NCBI GenBank assembly: GCA_963850765.1
Contig: CAWKMN010000010.1
Coordinates: 248,001 to 312,000 of the forward strand
Reading direction: 5' to 3'
Length of the DNA: 64,000 nt
From: CAWKMN01 sp963850765
GTDB taxonomy: Bacteria; Chloroflexota; Anaerolineae; Aggregatilineales; Aggregatilineaceae
The position numbers and the translations under genes were made by a program. Shown in pieces: positions 37,807-46,136 of this stretch; positions within the stretch are counted from its first letter, which is position 1; every line of letters begins with the position of its first letter. The notes beneath the pieces were generated by a model that saw only the letters and a program-made list of their open reading frames with translations, was not told where the DNA came from and searched no databases.

Positions 37807-39688
37807 ATGCAGTTATCCCTGTTTGACGAGCCGGTCTATCACGACGCCGCCGCCCTGGAGCGCTGCGCGCGGGCCGATGTGGTGGCCCTCGACATTGAGA
37901 CCGAAACCCGCTGGCCGGGGCACGGTCCACGCGTGGACTACGGCCTGAGCTACCCGGCGGATGTAACCGTCATCGCGCTGGCGTGGAACGAGGATCAGAC
38001 GCCGCAGACCACCGTCCTGACCGCACCGTTTGATCCCTCGGTGAGCACGTTCCTAAAGCGGCTGTTTGCCAGTGATGCGCTCGTGGTAGCGCACAATGCC
38101 GTGTTCGACCTCCGCCAGTTGAGCAAGCTGACCGGCGGGCAGGTTCCGAACCGGATCTGGGATACCTATGTCATGGCCCGGCTGCTGCACCCGGCGGTTG
38201 ATGTCAGTTACAGCCTCGTCGCGGTGGCATCCGCGCTGGGGATTCCGGTGCCCGAAGCGCAGCAGGCGCTCAAAGGGCAGCGGGCGCGGCTGCACACTCT
38301 GCCCCTGCCGCTGATCGTGGAGTACGCGGGACAGGATGCCCTGCTCACCCTGCAAATCTACCAGCGCCAGCGCGATCTGCCCGGCGATCCCGACCTGATC
38401 GACTGGGAGTGCCGGGCCATGCGCGAATACTGCCGCATGGCGGCGCAGGGTGTCCGGCTGAATATCCCATCTGTTGAGCAGCGTTTGGCGGAACTCGGCC
38501 AGCAGCGCGATTCGCTGGTGCGCCGGCTGAGCGAGGATGGACTCAGCGCGCCGGGCAGTCCCAAGGAGCGGGCGCGCTATCTGTATTACACCAAGGGGAT
38601 TCCGCTGCCGCGTTATTCGACCGACGACGGGTCGTATTTCACGCGGGCGGGCCGCCGCCGGCTGCGCGATCAACCTAACGCCGAGGTGCTGCTATCGGAC
38701 CTGAGCACGCGCGGGGACGTGATCGAATCGTATATGGAGGAGAACAGCCCCTACCGCGAACAGCTGCAGGATCTCGCCCAATATCTGGATACCGACTGGC
38801 TGCTTTCGACCCTCAACGGGCTGCTGGAACATGCCAGCCTGGATGGGCGGCTGCACAGCCTCGTCACCATCGCTACCGAATCCGGGCGGCGGGCGTCGAG
38901 TTATCCGCACATGCAGAACTGGAAAATGCCGGCCATGGCGGGCGTGGCTATTGGCGATGAGGGTTTCACCCTGGTCGAGATCGACTACAGCAACGCCGAA
39001 AACGTAATGGCGGCCATGATCGCGGGCGATGATAACCTCGCGGCGGCCTGCGACGCGGACGATTTCCACTCGATGATGGCCGCGCAGTACTTCGCCGCCG
39101 ACTGGTCCACCGCCGACAGCACCCACCGGAAATATCTGCGCACGCTGGCGAAAAAAGTCACCTATGGCACCGCTTACGGCATGGGGGCGGAGCGTCTGGG
39201 GCACAGTCTGGGCTTATCCACCGAAGAGGCTCAGGCATTGATGCAGGCCAAGGATGCGGCGTTCCCGAAGCTGACGCGGCTGCGCAACGCGGCCAAACGG
39301 CAGGCGCGCGAGACCGCGATGCTGCGGCTGTGGACCGGCCGTCCCGTGGCGGTCCCGTCGGCGTTTGTCGCGTGGAACTACCTGTGCCAGGGCGGCGTCA
39401 GCGAACTGCTCAAGCGGGCGATCGTGCGCATCAGCGAGGCATTCGCGGCGCAGGCGAATGGCTTCGCGCGTGGTGCTGGATATTCACGATGCACTCGTGC
39501 TGGAAGTGGCGCATCACGAATGGGATGAGGCGCTGTCCCTCGCCAGCGGGATCATGTCCACCGTCACGCCGCCCGAGCTTATCCAGCGCACCAACCCGCC
39601 GATCCGATGGCGCGCACAGCCCAATCTTACCGAAAACCGCCGCAAGTGGGGTGCGCTGCAATGGCACCCCGACGAGGATACCCAGTGA
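37807..39688 (+). CDS. Family A DNA polymerase with proofreading domain and N-terminal clamp motif, one frameshift
   Basis: A polymerase of about 627 residues without the 5'-3' nuclease of Pol I. It begins MQLSLFDEP; QLSLF is a beta-clamp-binding motif, here at the extreme N-terminus. The 3'-5' exonuclease has ExoI VALDIETE, ExoII AHNAVFDL and ExoIII YAGQDALL. Polymerase motif A is EIDYSNAENVMA. Motif B is RTLAKKVTYGTAYG, with Tyr at the Pol I Phe762 position. Motif C is LDIHDALVLEV, Ala replacing the usual Glu. The frame breaks near 39460. It resembles phage- or plasmid-type PolA and shares the SOS-like box and clamp motif with the imu cassettes. Confidence 0.85.
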
Positions 39689-39800
39689 TGACACGGGGAA
39701 TCGATACACTGAATGAAAAAACGCCGGCAGCGGCGCTGCAATGGCACCCCGACGAGGATACGCCGCGATGACCGGGCGGATCGGCACGCTGGGCGAAAAA
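39653..39800 (+). repeat. Tandem duplication of the polymerase tail and downstream gene start
   Basis: A 29-bp perfect repeat beginning GCGCTGCAATGGCACCCC lies at 39653-39681 and 39733-39761, an 80-bp period. The following bases also match imperfectly. The first unit contains a relic start (ATG 39688, MTRGIDTLNEKTPAAAL) that mirrors the true start at 39768 (MTGRIGTLGEKSLHAAL). Confidence 0.8.
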
Positions 39801-40484
39801 TCGCTGCACGCAGCGCTCAAAGCCTGTTATGCGCAGCCGGGCGATTGGATCGAATATCCCGTCGAAGGGTATGTCGTGGACATCGTGCGGCCCGGCGATC
39901 CCTGCCAGTGCATCGAAATCCAGACCCGCCGGCTGGGAACGATGAAGTCCAAACTGCGCGCCCTGCTCGAACGGCATCCCGTGCGGGTGGTCTATCCGAT
40001 CGCGCAGGAGCGCTATATCCTCAAGCTTGATCCATCCGGCGAGATCCTGAGCCGGCGCAAATCACCCAAACGCGGCACACTCGTCCATCTTTTCCCCGAA
40101 CTGGTAGGTTTTCCCGCGCTGGTGAACCATCCCCATTTTTCGCTGGACGTCGTGCTGATCCGCGAGGAAGAAACCTGGGTGAATGATGGGGCGGGTAGTT
40201 GGCGTCGCCGGCATTGGAGCCTCGCCGACCGGCGGCTGCTGGCCGTGCTCGAAACCTGCACGCTGGCCGACCCTGCAGCCTATGCGGCACTGCTGCCCAC
40301 CGATCTCGCGGAGGTCTTTGATACGAGCGAGCTGGCGCTGGCCCTGCGGCAGCCGCGCCGGTTGGCGCAGCAGATGGTCTACTGCCTGCGCCAGATGGGC
40401 GTTTTAGAGGTCGTTGGCCGGCAGGGCAATACCCTCCACTATCGTCGCACTATCCCTGTTGATCTGCTGCCGTCACCCCTCTGA
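39768..40484 (+). CDS. PD-(D/E)XK nuclease-like protein next to the polymerase
   Basis: This 238-residue protein has an N-terminal half that looks like a restriction-endonuclease fold. GYVVDIVRPGDPCQCIEIQT gives Asp and Glu-x-Gln spaced as in the D-(x)n-ExK/ExQ catalytic core, followed by KLRALLERHPVRVVYPI. The C-terminal half is helical, perhaps winged-helix. ATG 39768 is chosen from the tandem repeat evidence. It follows the family A polymerase closely and is probably co-transcribed, so a DNA-processing partner role is inferred. The family assignment is by eye only. Confidence 0.5.
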   Translation: MTGRIGTLGEKSLHAALKACYAQPGDWIEYPVEGYVVDIVRPGDPCQCIEIQTRRLGTMKSKLRALLERHPVRVVYPIAQERYILKLDPSGEILSRRKSPKRGTLVHLFPELVGFPALVNHPHFSLDVVLIREEETWVNDGAGSWRRRHWSLADRRLLAVLETCTLADPAAYAALLPTDLAEVFDTSELALALRQPRRLAQQMVYCLRQMGVLEVVGRQGNTLHYRRTIPVDLLPSPL

Positions 40485-40486
40485 GT

Positions 40487-40650
40487 AGGGGCGATCCGGT
40501 GGGGTCATCCTGGGCGGGATTGATCCTGTTTAACAGACCAAGCCGGATTAAACGCCCCTCACCCTACCCTCTCCCCGGCCAAGCAGGGAGAGGGCAAGCG
40601 GCGGCATGCTCCCCCCTCTAGCTCGGCTGGAGGGGGGATGAGAGGGGAGG
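40487..40650. repeat. GTAGGGGCG and CCCTCTCC palindromic repeats
   Basis: GTAGGGGCGATCC (40488) and CCCTCTCCCCGG-GGAGAGGG (about 40563-40595) occur, followed by TCTAGCTCGGCTGGAGGGGG, also present at 42875. No gene. Confidence 0.55.
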
Positions 40651-40717
40651 CGTTATCGTTATATCCGCATTGAATTTTTAATTCGCATCAATACGCCCCT
40701 CCACGAACGAGTTCGGT

Positions 40718-41050
40718 TCACATCGTCCGGCTGAGTTCCGGCACGAGTTCCACGATCAGGCCGTCGCTCCACTCGTATTTCTGGTCCATCAGCGCCGATA
40801 CCGACGCCGCCAGTTCGGGTTCGACAGCGGGATCGATCACCCGCGCGGTGCCCTGGTAGGTCGTTTCGCCCACCTGAAATGTCACCGCCGGGTCATGCAC
40901 GATATTCTGCACCCAGTGGGCCCGATCGCCTGCCTCGGACAAAATATAATAATGGCCGTCGTGTGCCACATACCAGATCTCAATCCGATGCGGGTTGCTG
41001 GTTTTCCAACCGTTGGTCGTCACGTAAATGAATTCGGGTTCATCGGCCAT
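40718..41050 (-). CDS. DUF385-type deazaflavin/FMN-binding split-barrel protein
   Basis: This 110-residue protein has the nitroreductase/quinone-reductase (DUF385) pattern TTNGWKTSNPHRIEIWYVAH at the N-terminus and LSEAGDRAHWVQNIVHDPAV in the middle. Related proteins use F420H2 or FMN to reduce quinones or nitro groups. The usual Lys/Arg-rich cofactor turn is reduced here, so the cofactor is uncertain. Confidence 0.7.
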   Translation of the reverse strand: MADEPEFIYVTTNGWKTSNPHRIEIWYVAHDGHYYILSEAGDRAHWVQNIVHDPAVTFQVGETTYQGTARVIDPAVEPELAASVSALMDQKYEWSDGLIVELVPELSRTM

Positions 41051-41209
41051 GGGCAGCCACCTCTATCCTATGATCCTTGCTCGTCATGCTTTCTTTGGGT
41101 GATAACACCATCCGGGCGGTCTTGCCAACTCCCAGCCAGGCCGATCCTGAGACGCGGAGAGATTCGAGGGCGGGCGATAAATAGGACCAACAGCCCGGCT
41201 GATTTAGGC

Positions 41210-41238
41210 TTTACAGGTGGCGCGAAGCGTGGTATAAC
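41210..41238 (+). promoter_or_regulatory. Promoter of the 6S RNA candidate
   Basis: TTTACA at 41210-41215, 17 nt, TATAAC at 41233-41238. The predicted start, around 41244, coincides with the first base of the closing stem. Confidence 0.7.
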
Positions 41239-41242
41239 GAAG

Positions 41243-41415
41243 CTGCCTGCCGTGCGCGTGATCCGCACCACGGTTTTGAGCCAACACCCACATAACGGGA
41301 GTCAGCGTCTGCGCACAAACGCAATAGGATTCTGTCCAAAGCGGGAGTGCTGGCCTGGCCCCCACCTGCGAAAGCAGGTTCAAAACAGCGCGGCACACGG
41401 CATGGCGGGTGGCCT
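41243..41415 (+). ncRNA. ssrS: 6S RNA candidate
   Basis: 6S RNA mimics an open promoter and binds sigma70-RNA polymerase. The ~170-nt RNA folds as one long irregular rod. The closing stem GCCTGCCGTG (41245-) pairs with CACGGCATGGC (about 41396-41406). GTTTTGA pairs with TCAAAAC further in. An ACCTGC-GAAA-GCAGGT hairpin sits on the 3' side, as in other 6S RNAs. A GAGCCAACACCCACATAACG segment and GGCCTGGCCCCCACC are family-like. It has its own promoter and terminator. No covariance search was possible. Confidence 0.7.
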
Positions 41416-41420
41416 CATTG

Positions 41421-41455
41421 AAACGCCTGGGTTAATCAACCCGGCGTTTTTCTTT
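41421..41455 (+). terminator. Terminator of the 6S RNA
   Basis: ACGCCTGGGTT pairs with AACCCGGCGT across AATC, followed by TTTTTC. Confidence 0.85.
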
Positions 41456-41463
41456 TTGCCGAA

Positions 41464-41840
41464 AGAAGAACTTCATCACCACAGAGGACACAAAGGACAC
41501 AGAGAAAAGATAAGGGAAAAGCCCAGAAAACCAAGAGTAATAAAGTTTTTGACAGGTACCATAGCACTTTTAGCCCCTATCCCGGCGAGCGTCCCGCAAG
41601 CGGGCTGCTCGCTTGCCCCTTTCCTCGTGCGTGCGGAACACGACTGGAGAAAGAGGAGCGCTACAAGTCCCTCTCCACCCGGTGGGGAGGGATTTAGGGA
41701 GGGGCTGATTCACGCGAAAAACCGATCAATGCCCGCAACTAGAGTGCATAACAGGCTCTAGAAGTTCTCTCACTCGCTTTTTCTCTCTTTTTTCTAAGAA
41801 TCTCGTGTCCTCTGTGCGCTCTGTGGTGAAAATTTCTTCT
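41464..41840. repeat. Inverted repeat (CACCACAGAGGACAC type) with a nested palindromic insertion
   Basis: The left arm at 41464-41510 (AGAAGAACTTCATCACCACA, then GAGGACAC...) and the right arm at 41801-41840 (TCTCGTGTCCTCTGTG, then CTGTGGTGAAAA) are mutual reverse complements with small gaps. Between them lie a GCACTTTTAGCCCCTATCCC block (41565), a CTCTCCACC/GGTGGGGAGGG hairpin (about 41672-41700) and GAGTGCATAACAGGCTCTAG (41742). This fills the gap between the 6S RNA and the metallo-beta-lactamase gene. Confidence 0.65.
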
Positions 41841-41940
41841 CTCGCGACCGTGCCCACGCATCAAAAACCTTGATTCTGGTTCGGCAAACCGCTATACTGA
41901 CCGCCGCCCACATCAGTTTGCTCGTCAGGACAGCGCACGA

Positions 41941-42801
41941 ATGCAACGAGAACGCGTCGCGGATGATATTTATGTGTTTACCAGTGAACTTTACGCCCAG
42001 GTTACGGCGGGAGCCGTGCTCACGTCCGAAGGGGCGATCCTCATCGATACGCTCGTGTTCCCGGAAGAAGCTCGCACGATACGTAACTTTCTCGAAAACC
42101 GGCTGAACTGCCCGGTGCGTTACGTCATCAACACGCACTACCACGCCGATCACACCTATGGAACGTGCTTTTTCCCGGACGCGCAGGTCGTCGCGCATGC
42201 CCGCTGTTACGATCTGCTGGATACACGCGGGCGCGCGGGTTTAATGGCCGCTCAGCAGAGCGCCGGCGAATTACGCGATGTCGAGGTCGTGCTGCCGCAT
42301 CTGGTCTTCGAGACGGGCGCGCTGAGCATTCACCTGGGGAACAAAACCGTCGAGTTATGGCACTCCCCCGGCCACAGCCCGGATTCGATCGTGTGTCTGG
42401 TCAAAGAGGATCGGGTGCTGTTCGCGGCCGATACACTGATGCCGCTGCCGTATTTTGTGGATGGCAACTACGACGACTTTATCGAGAGCCTCAACGCGCT
42501 GCGCAACAGTGGATACGAAAACGTGGTGCAGGGTCACGGTGAGGTCGTGCTGCGCGGTGAAGTCGAAGAGATCATCCAGGCTAACCTGACCTATCTCAAC
42601 ATCATTCGCCGCCATGCGCAGCAGATCGTGGACGGCAAGCTGCCCCCCGATGCACTCAACGATCTTACGATTGAAGCCTGTGGCAAGAGCCGGATTCCGC
42701 TGAACGGGCTGGTTCAGGAGCTCCATCATGCGAATTTGCGCGCGCTGTACGACGAATTGCTGGCCCGCCCCACCGAGGAACCCCGCTCGCTGCTGATATA
42801 G
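41941..42801 (+). CDS. Metallo-beta-lactamase-fold hydrolase
   Basis: This 286-residue protein has the binuclear zinc site THYHADHTYG (HxHxDH, residues about 65-74), a third ligand His in HSPGHSPDSI, the bridging Asp in LFAADTLMP, and the final His in VVQGHGEV. A helical C-terminal segment of about 80 residues follows. The family covers glyoxalase II-, quorum- and lactamase-like enzymes; the substrate cannot be assigned. Confidence 0.85.
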   Translation: MQRERVADDIYVFTSELYAQVTAGAVLTSEGAILIDTLVFPEEARTIRNFLENRLNCPVRYVINTHYHADHTYGTCFFPDAQVVAHARCYDLLDTRGRAGLMAAQQSAGELRDVEVVLPHLVFETGALSIHLGNKTVELWHSPGHSPDSIVCLVKEDRVLFAADTLMPLPYFVDGNYDDFIESLNALRNSGYENVVQGHGEVVLRGEVEEIIQANLTYLNIIRRHAQQIVDGKLPPDALNDLTIEACGKSRIPLNGLVQELHHANLRALYDELLARPTEEPRSLLI

Positions 42802-42804
42802 CGA

Positions 42805-42918
42805 AACGCCCCTCACCCTGCCCTCTCCCCGGCCAAGCCAAGGAGAGGGAAACATGCCGACATACCTTCCCCCTCTCTAGCTCGGCTGGAGAGGGGGATT
42901 GAGGGGGTGAGGCCTTGA
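42805..42918. repeat. CCCTCTCC/GGAGAGGG palindromic repeat
   Basis: CCTCACCCTGCCCTCTCC, then GGAGAGGG, then CCCTCTCTAG...GGAGAGGGGG lie between the convergent metallohydrolase and panD genes. May serve as a bidirectional terminator. Confidence 0.65.
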
Positions 42919-42961
42919 CGTCCTTTAATGGTATCGAGGCATTTTCGCGGGATTTCGCCCG

Positions 42962-43342
42962 CTACGCCCCGCCGTAATACCCCTCGGCCATGACCGAGCT
43001 GACGTGATTCTGCGCGTCGAGCACGACGATCTGTGGAGTCCAGCCCGCGGGCGGGGGGAACTCGACCAGCCCAAGCGCCATGATGATGAGCCGGTCGCCG
43101 CGCCTGACCAGATGCGCTGCCGCGCCATTCACCTGGACGGTGCGGCTGCCCGCTTCGCCGGGGATAATGTACGTCTCGAAGCGCGCGCCATTTTCCACGT
43201 CCACCACGAGCACCTGTTCATAGGGCACCATCTTCACCTGTTCGATCAGGTCGCTATCAATGGTGATGCTGCCCACATAATTCACGTCCGCCGCTGTCAC
43301 GCGCGCGTGATGCAGCTTGGACCGGAGCATCGAAACGAGCAT
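42962..43342 (-). CDS. panD: Aspartate 1-decarboxylase proenzyme
   Basis: PanD decarboxylates L-aspartate to beta-alanine for pantothenate synthesis. The 126-residue proenzyme has the self-cleavage pair Gly24-Ser25 in NYVGSITID, which yields the pyruvoyl cofactor, and the conserved NGARFETYIIPGEAGS and NGAAAHLVRRGDRLIIM. It is the last gene of the panB-panE-panC-panD run. Confidence 0.95.
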   Translation of the reverse strand: MLVSMLRSKLHHARVTAADVNYVGSITIDSDLIEQVKMVPYEQVLVVDVENGARFETYIIPGEAGSRTVQVNGAAAHLVRRGDRLIIMALGLVEFPPPAGWTPQIVVLDAQNHVSSVMAEGYYGGA

Positions 43343-43357
43343 TCGTTACCTCGCAGA

Positions 43358-43397
43358 AGAGCGATTAGCGGTTAGCTATTAGCAGTTAGCCAAAGAC
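43358..43397. repeat. Mini-satellite of GATTAGC/GGTTAGC units
   Basis: GCGATTAGCGGTTAGCTATT, then AGCAGTTAGCC: four 7-9 bp units between panC and panD. Similar units occur at 16137, 24073, 12700 and 12790. Confidence 0.6.
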
Positions 43398-43399
43398 GA

Positions 43400-44252
43400 T
43401 TATGAATTGGGCGTTTCACCGAGCACGACGTTATCAATCAGCCGCGTGGTCCCGATGAACACCGCCATACTGAGCAGCGCCCGCTCGGCTTCCCCGTCGA
43501 TCTCGCGCAGGGTGATCGGATCGGCGGCGCTGACATAATCCACGCGGGCCAGCGGCTCCGCGCTGAGCACGGCGCGCATGGTGCTCGCGCAGGTGCTCCC
43601 CGTGGCGCTGACCGCGCGCCCACTCGTCCTGGGCCGCCCGCAGCGATCGCGAGAGCACGACGGCCGCCCGGCGCTCGTCCGGGCTGAGCAGCACATTGCG
43701 GCTGCTCATGGCGAGGCCATCCGGCTCGCGCACAATCGGGCATACCACCACGCTCAGGTTAAAGGCCAGATCGCGCGCCATCTGCCGGATCACGGCGACC
43801 TGCTGCGCGTCCTTCTGACCAAAATAGGCACGGGTGGGTTCAAAGACGTTAAACAGTTTGGCGACCACGGTTGTCACGCCGCGAAAATGGCCCGGCCGCG
43901 ACGCCCCTTCGAGCGGCTGGGTCACCTCTTCCACGGTGATATAGGTCTGGTAGCCCGGCGGGTAGACTTCCGCTTCGGGCGGTGCCCAGATCAGATCGAC
44001 GCCCTCTGATTCCAACAGCGCGCTGTCGTGCTCAAGCTGGCGCGGATATTTGTCCAGATCGTCGCGCCGGTTGAACTGGATCGGGTTCACAAAGATGCTC
44101 ACGCCGACGCGGTCGTTTTCGGCCCGCGCGCGCCGCACCAGCGACAGGTGTCCCTCGTGCAAGGCCCCCATCGTCGGCACCAATCCCCACGTCAGGCGGG
44201 GATCAGCTCCGCGCGCTTCGCGCACCTCCTGAACAGTCTTGACGATACGCAT
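43400..44252 (-). CDS. panC: Pantothenate synthetase, one frameshift
   Basis: PanC joins pantoate and beta-alanine with ATP. PTMGALHEGHLSLVRRA (HxGH nucleotide site, residues about 28-44), FVNPIQF, FGQKDAQQVAVIRQM and AMSSRNVLLS are all present. The start is ATG 44252. The frame breaks near 43595. The C-terminal part continues in the other frame (ARVDYVSAADPITLRE..., ending at TAA 43400). The length of about 283 residues is normal, so an indel error in an active gene is likely. Confidence 0.93.
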
Positions 44253-44269
44253 GCCCACTCCTCAATCCT

Positions 44270-45184
44270 TCATGGTGCCGGCAGGCCCAAATCCTCGGCC
44301 GCCTTGATCAGGTTATACAACATCTGGTTGGCCGGTGTCTCGATGCCCGCCGCCTGGCCGGCCCGAACCACCGCCCCGCAGATGGCGTCGATCTCCGTGT
44401 GCGCGCCCCGCTGGATGTCTTGCAGCATCGACGAGCGGTTGTGCGCCGTCTGGCGGGCCACGTCTTCGGCGCGCGCCGCCGGATCATCCAGGCGGATCCC
44501 CAACGCCGCCGCGACTGCCGCGACTTCCTGCGCCGCGAGCCGCATCACCTGCCGCGCCCAGTCGGATTCGAGCAGCCGGCCGTTGGGTACGCGCAGCAGC
44601 GCCGTGAGGGGGTTGATCGCCGCGTTGACCGCCAGCTTGCCCCATACCAGCGCCGACACATCCTCGGCCACCTGGATCTCCAACCCGGCCCGCGCGAACA
44701 GGTCCGCCAGCGCGTTGACCTGCGGCGCGATCGCCGGGCGTGTCGCCAGCACCGTCAGGCCACTTCCGCCCAGCCGCAGCCGTCCGGGCGCTTCGATGGC
44801 CGCGCCCTGCGTCGTCACCCCAAGCGCGACCCGGTCCTCGCCCAACAGCCCGGCCAGGATCTCCAGATTGCCAACGCCGTTTTGCAGCGAGATCGCCAGC
44901 CCATCCGGCTTGAGAATCCGGGCTGCACCCTCACCGGCCGCGGCGGTCTTGGGCGACTTGGTGACGATCAGCGCCACGTCCACCGGGGCGACGGTCTCCA
45001 CATCATCCGTGACGCAGAGCGCGATCGCCTCGTCACCGCGGTCGGAGACCAGACGCAGCGGATTGCGCCGAAGCGCCGCGATCTGCTCCGGCCAGCGTCC
45101 TATCAGGGTCACGTCGGCATGGGGAGTCAGGCGCGCGCCGAACAGGCAGCCCATCGCCCCTATGCCAAAGATCGCGATTCGGAT
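44270..45184 (-). CDS. panE: 2-dehydropantoate 2-reductase (ApbA/PanE)
   Basis: PanE reduces ketopantoate to pantoate with NADPH. It has the Rossmann motif IAIFGIGAMGCLFGARL, then LIVTKSPKT and SLQNGVGN. The C-terminal helical domain has the catalytic Lys in VWGKLAVNAAINPLTALL and the Asn/Ser set further on. No ATG, GTG or TTG fits: the GAGGAG ribosome binding site is placed for the ATC at 45184-45182, within GATAACACCATCCGAATC. Either an ATC start or a base error is implied. It lies between panB and panC. Confidence 0.88.
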   Translation of the reverse strand: MRIAIFGIGAMGCLFGARLTPHADVTLIGRWPEQIAALRRNPLRLVSDRGDEAIALCVTDDVETVAPVDVALIVTKSPKTAAAGEGAARILKPDGLAISLQNGVGNLEILAGLLGEDRVALGVTTQGAAIEAPGRLRLGGSGLTVLATRPAIAPQVNALADLFARAGLEIQVAEDVSALVWGKLAVNAAINPLTALLRVPNGRLLESDWARQVMRLAAQEVAAVAAALGIRLDDPAARAEDVARQTAHNRSSMLQDIQRGAHTEIDAICGAVVRAGQAAGIETPANQMLYNLIKAAEDLGLPAP

Positions 45185-45227
45185 GGTGTTATCTCCTCGG
45201 ATGTACCAATCTGGGCAGATGCCCGTA

Positions 45228-46103
45228 TTACTGCCCGCCACCAAGCTCGGATTCGATGGCCGACCAGATCTCGTCGGAGATGCTGTACTCGTGCTCCTTG
45301 GCCGGGAACGCGCCCGTCTCCACGTCCTGACGGTATGCTTCAAACGCCGCCCGCATCGACTCGGACAGCTTGGCGTAGGGCTTGACGAATTTGGGCGTGA
45401 AGCGGTCGTACAGACCCAGAATATCCGGCGTGACGAGCACCTGCCCATCACAGCCGCCGCCCGCGCCGATCCCGATGGTGGGGATGCGCAGCGTCCGGCT
45501 GATCAACGCCGCGAGTTTCGCCGGGATACCTTCGAGCACGATGCTGAACGCGCCCGCATCTTCGACGGCGTGTGCATCGTCCAGCAGACGGCGGGCCGTA
45601 TCCACCGTCTTGCCCTGCACTTTAAAGCCGCCCATCGCGCTCATGCTCTGCGGGGTCAGACCAATATGCCCCTGCACCGCGATCCCGATCTCGACCATGG
45701 CGCGGACGGTGTCCGCCATGGGCGCGCCGCCTTCCAGCTTGACCGCATCCACGCCGCCTTCCACCAGCAGCCGCGCCGCGTTGCGCTTGGCCTCTTCGAC
45801 CGTCAGTTGGTAGCTCATGAACGGCATATCACCGAGCAAATAGGCGCGTTTGATGCCCCGGCGCACGGCGGCACAGTGCATCACCATCATATCCATCGTG
45901 ACCGGCAGCGTGCTTTCGAGCCCGTGTACGACCATGCCCAGCGAATCGCCCACCAGGATCATGTCGATACCCGCCTGATCGATCAGCATCGCGGTCGGAT
46001 AGTCATAGGCGGTCAGCATGGTGATCGGCTCACCGCGCGTCTTTTTCGCCTGGAGATCGTGTAAGGTCACTTTCGATACCGGGGTGGCAGTCGTTACGGA
46101 CAT
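45228..46103 (-). CDS. panB: 3-methyl-2-oxobutanoate hydroxymethyltransferase
   Basis: PanB makes ketopantoate from ketoisovalerate and methylene-tetrahydrofolate. The 291-residue TIM barrel has MLTAYDYPTAMLIDQAGIDM, ILVGDSLGMVVHG (metal-binding Asp), VKLEGG, GHIGLTPQS and IPTIGIGAGGGCDGQVLV. First gene of the pantothenate operon; ATG 46103 follows AAGGAGAAAC. Confidence 0.95.
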   Translation of the reverse strand: MSVTTATPVSKVTLHDLQAKKTRGEPITMLTAYDYPTAMLIDQAGIDMILVGDSLGMVVHGLESTLPVTMDMMVMHCAAVRRGIKRAYLLGDMPFMSYQLTVEEAKRNAARLLVEGGVDAVKLEGGAPMADTVRAMVEIGIAVQGHIGLTPQSMSAMGGFKVQGKTVDTARRLLDDAHAVEDAGAFSIVLEGIPAKLAALISRTLRIPTIGIGAGGGCDGQVLVTPDILGLYDRFTPKFVKPYAKLSESMRAAFEAYRQDVETGAFPAKEHEYSISDEIWSAIESELGGGQ

Positions 46104-46136
46104 GGTGATCGTTTCTCCTTACCTGGTTTGGAGCCT

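Noticed and set aside
39653..39761. CRISPR-like repeat pair
   Set aside because: Only two repeats, and the spacer is itself a diverged copy of the second unit's flank. This is a tandem duplication.
44028..46064. Long open frame on the plus strand across the pantothenate genes
   Set aside because: It lies antisense to panC, panE and panB, which have clear conserved motifs. Its translation is low-complexity Arg/Ala-rich, as expected of a GC-rich shadow.
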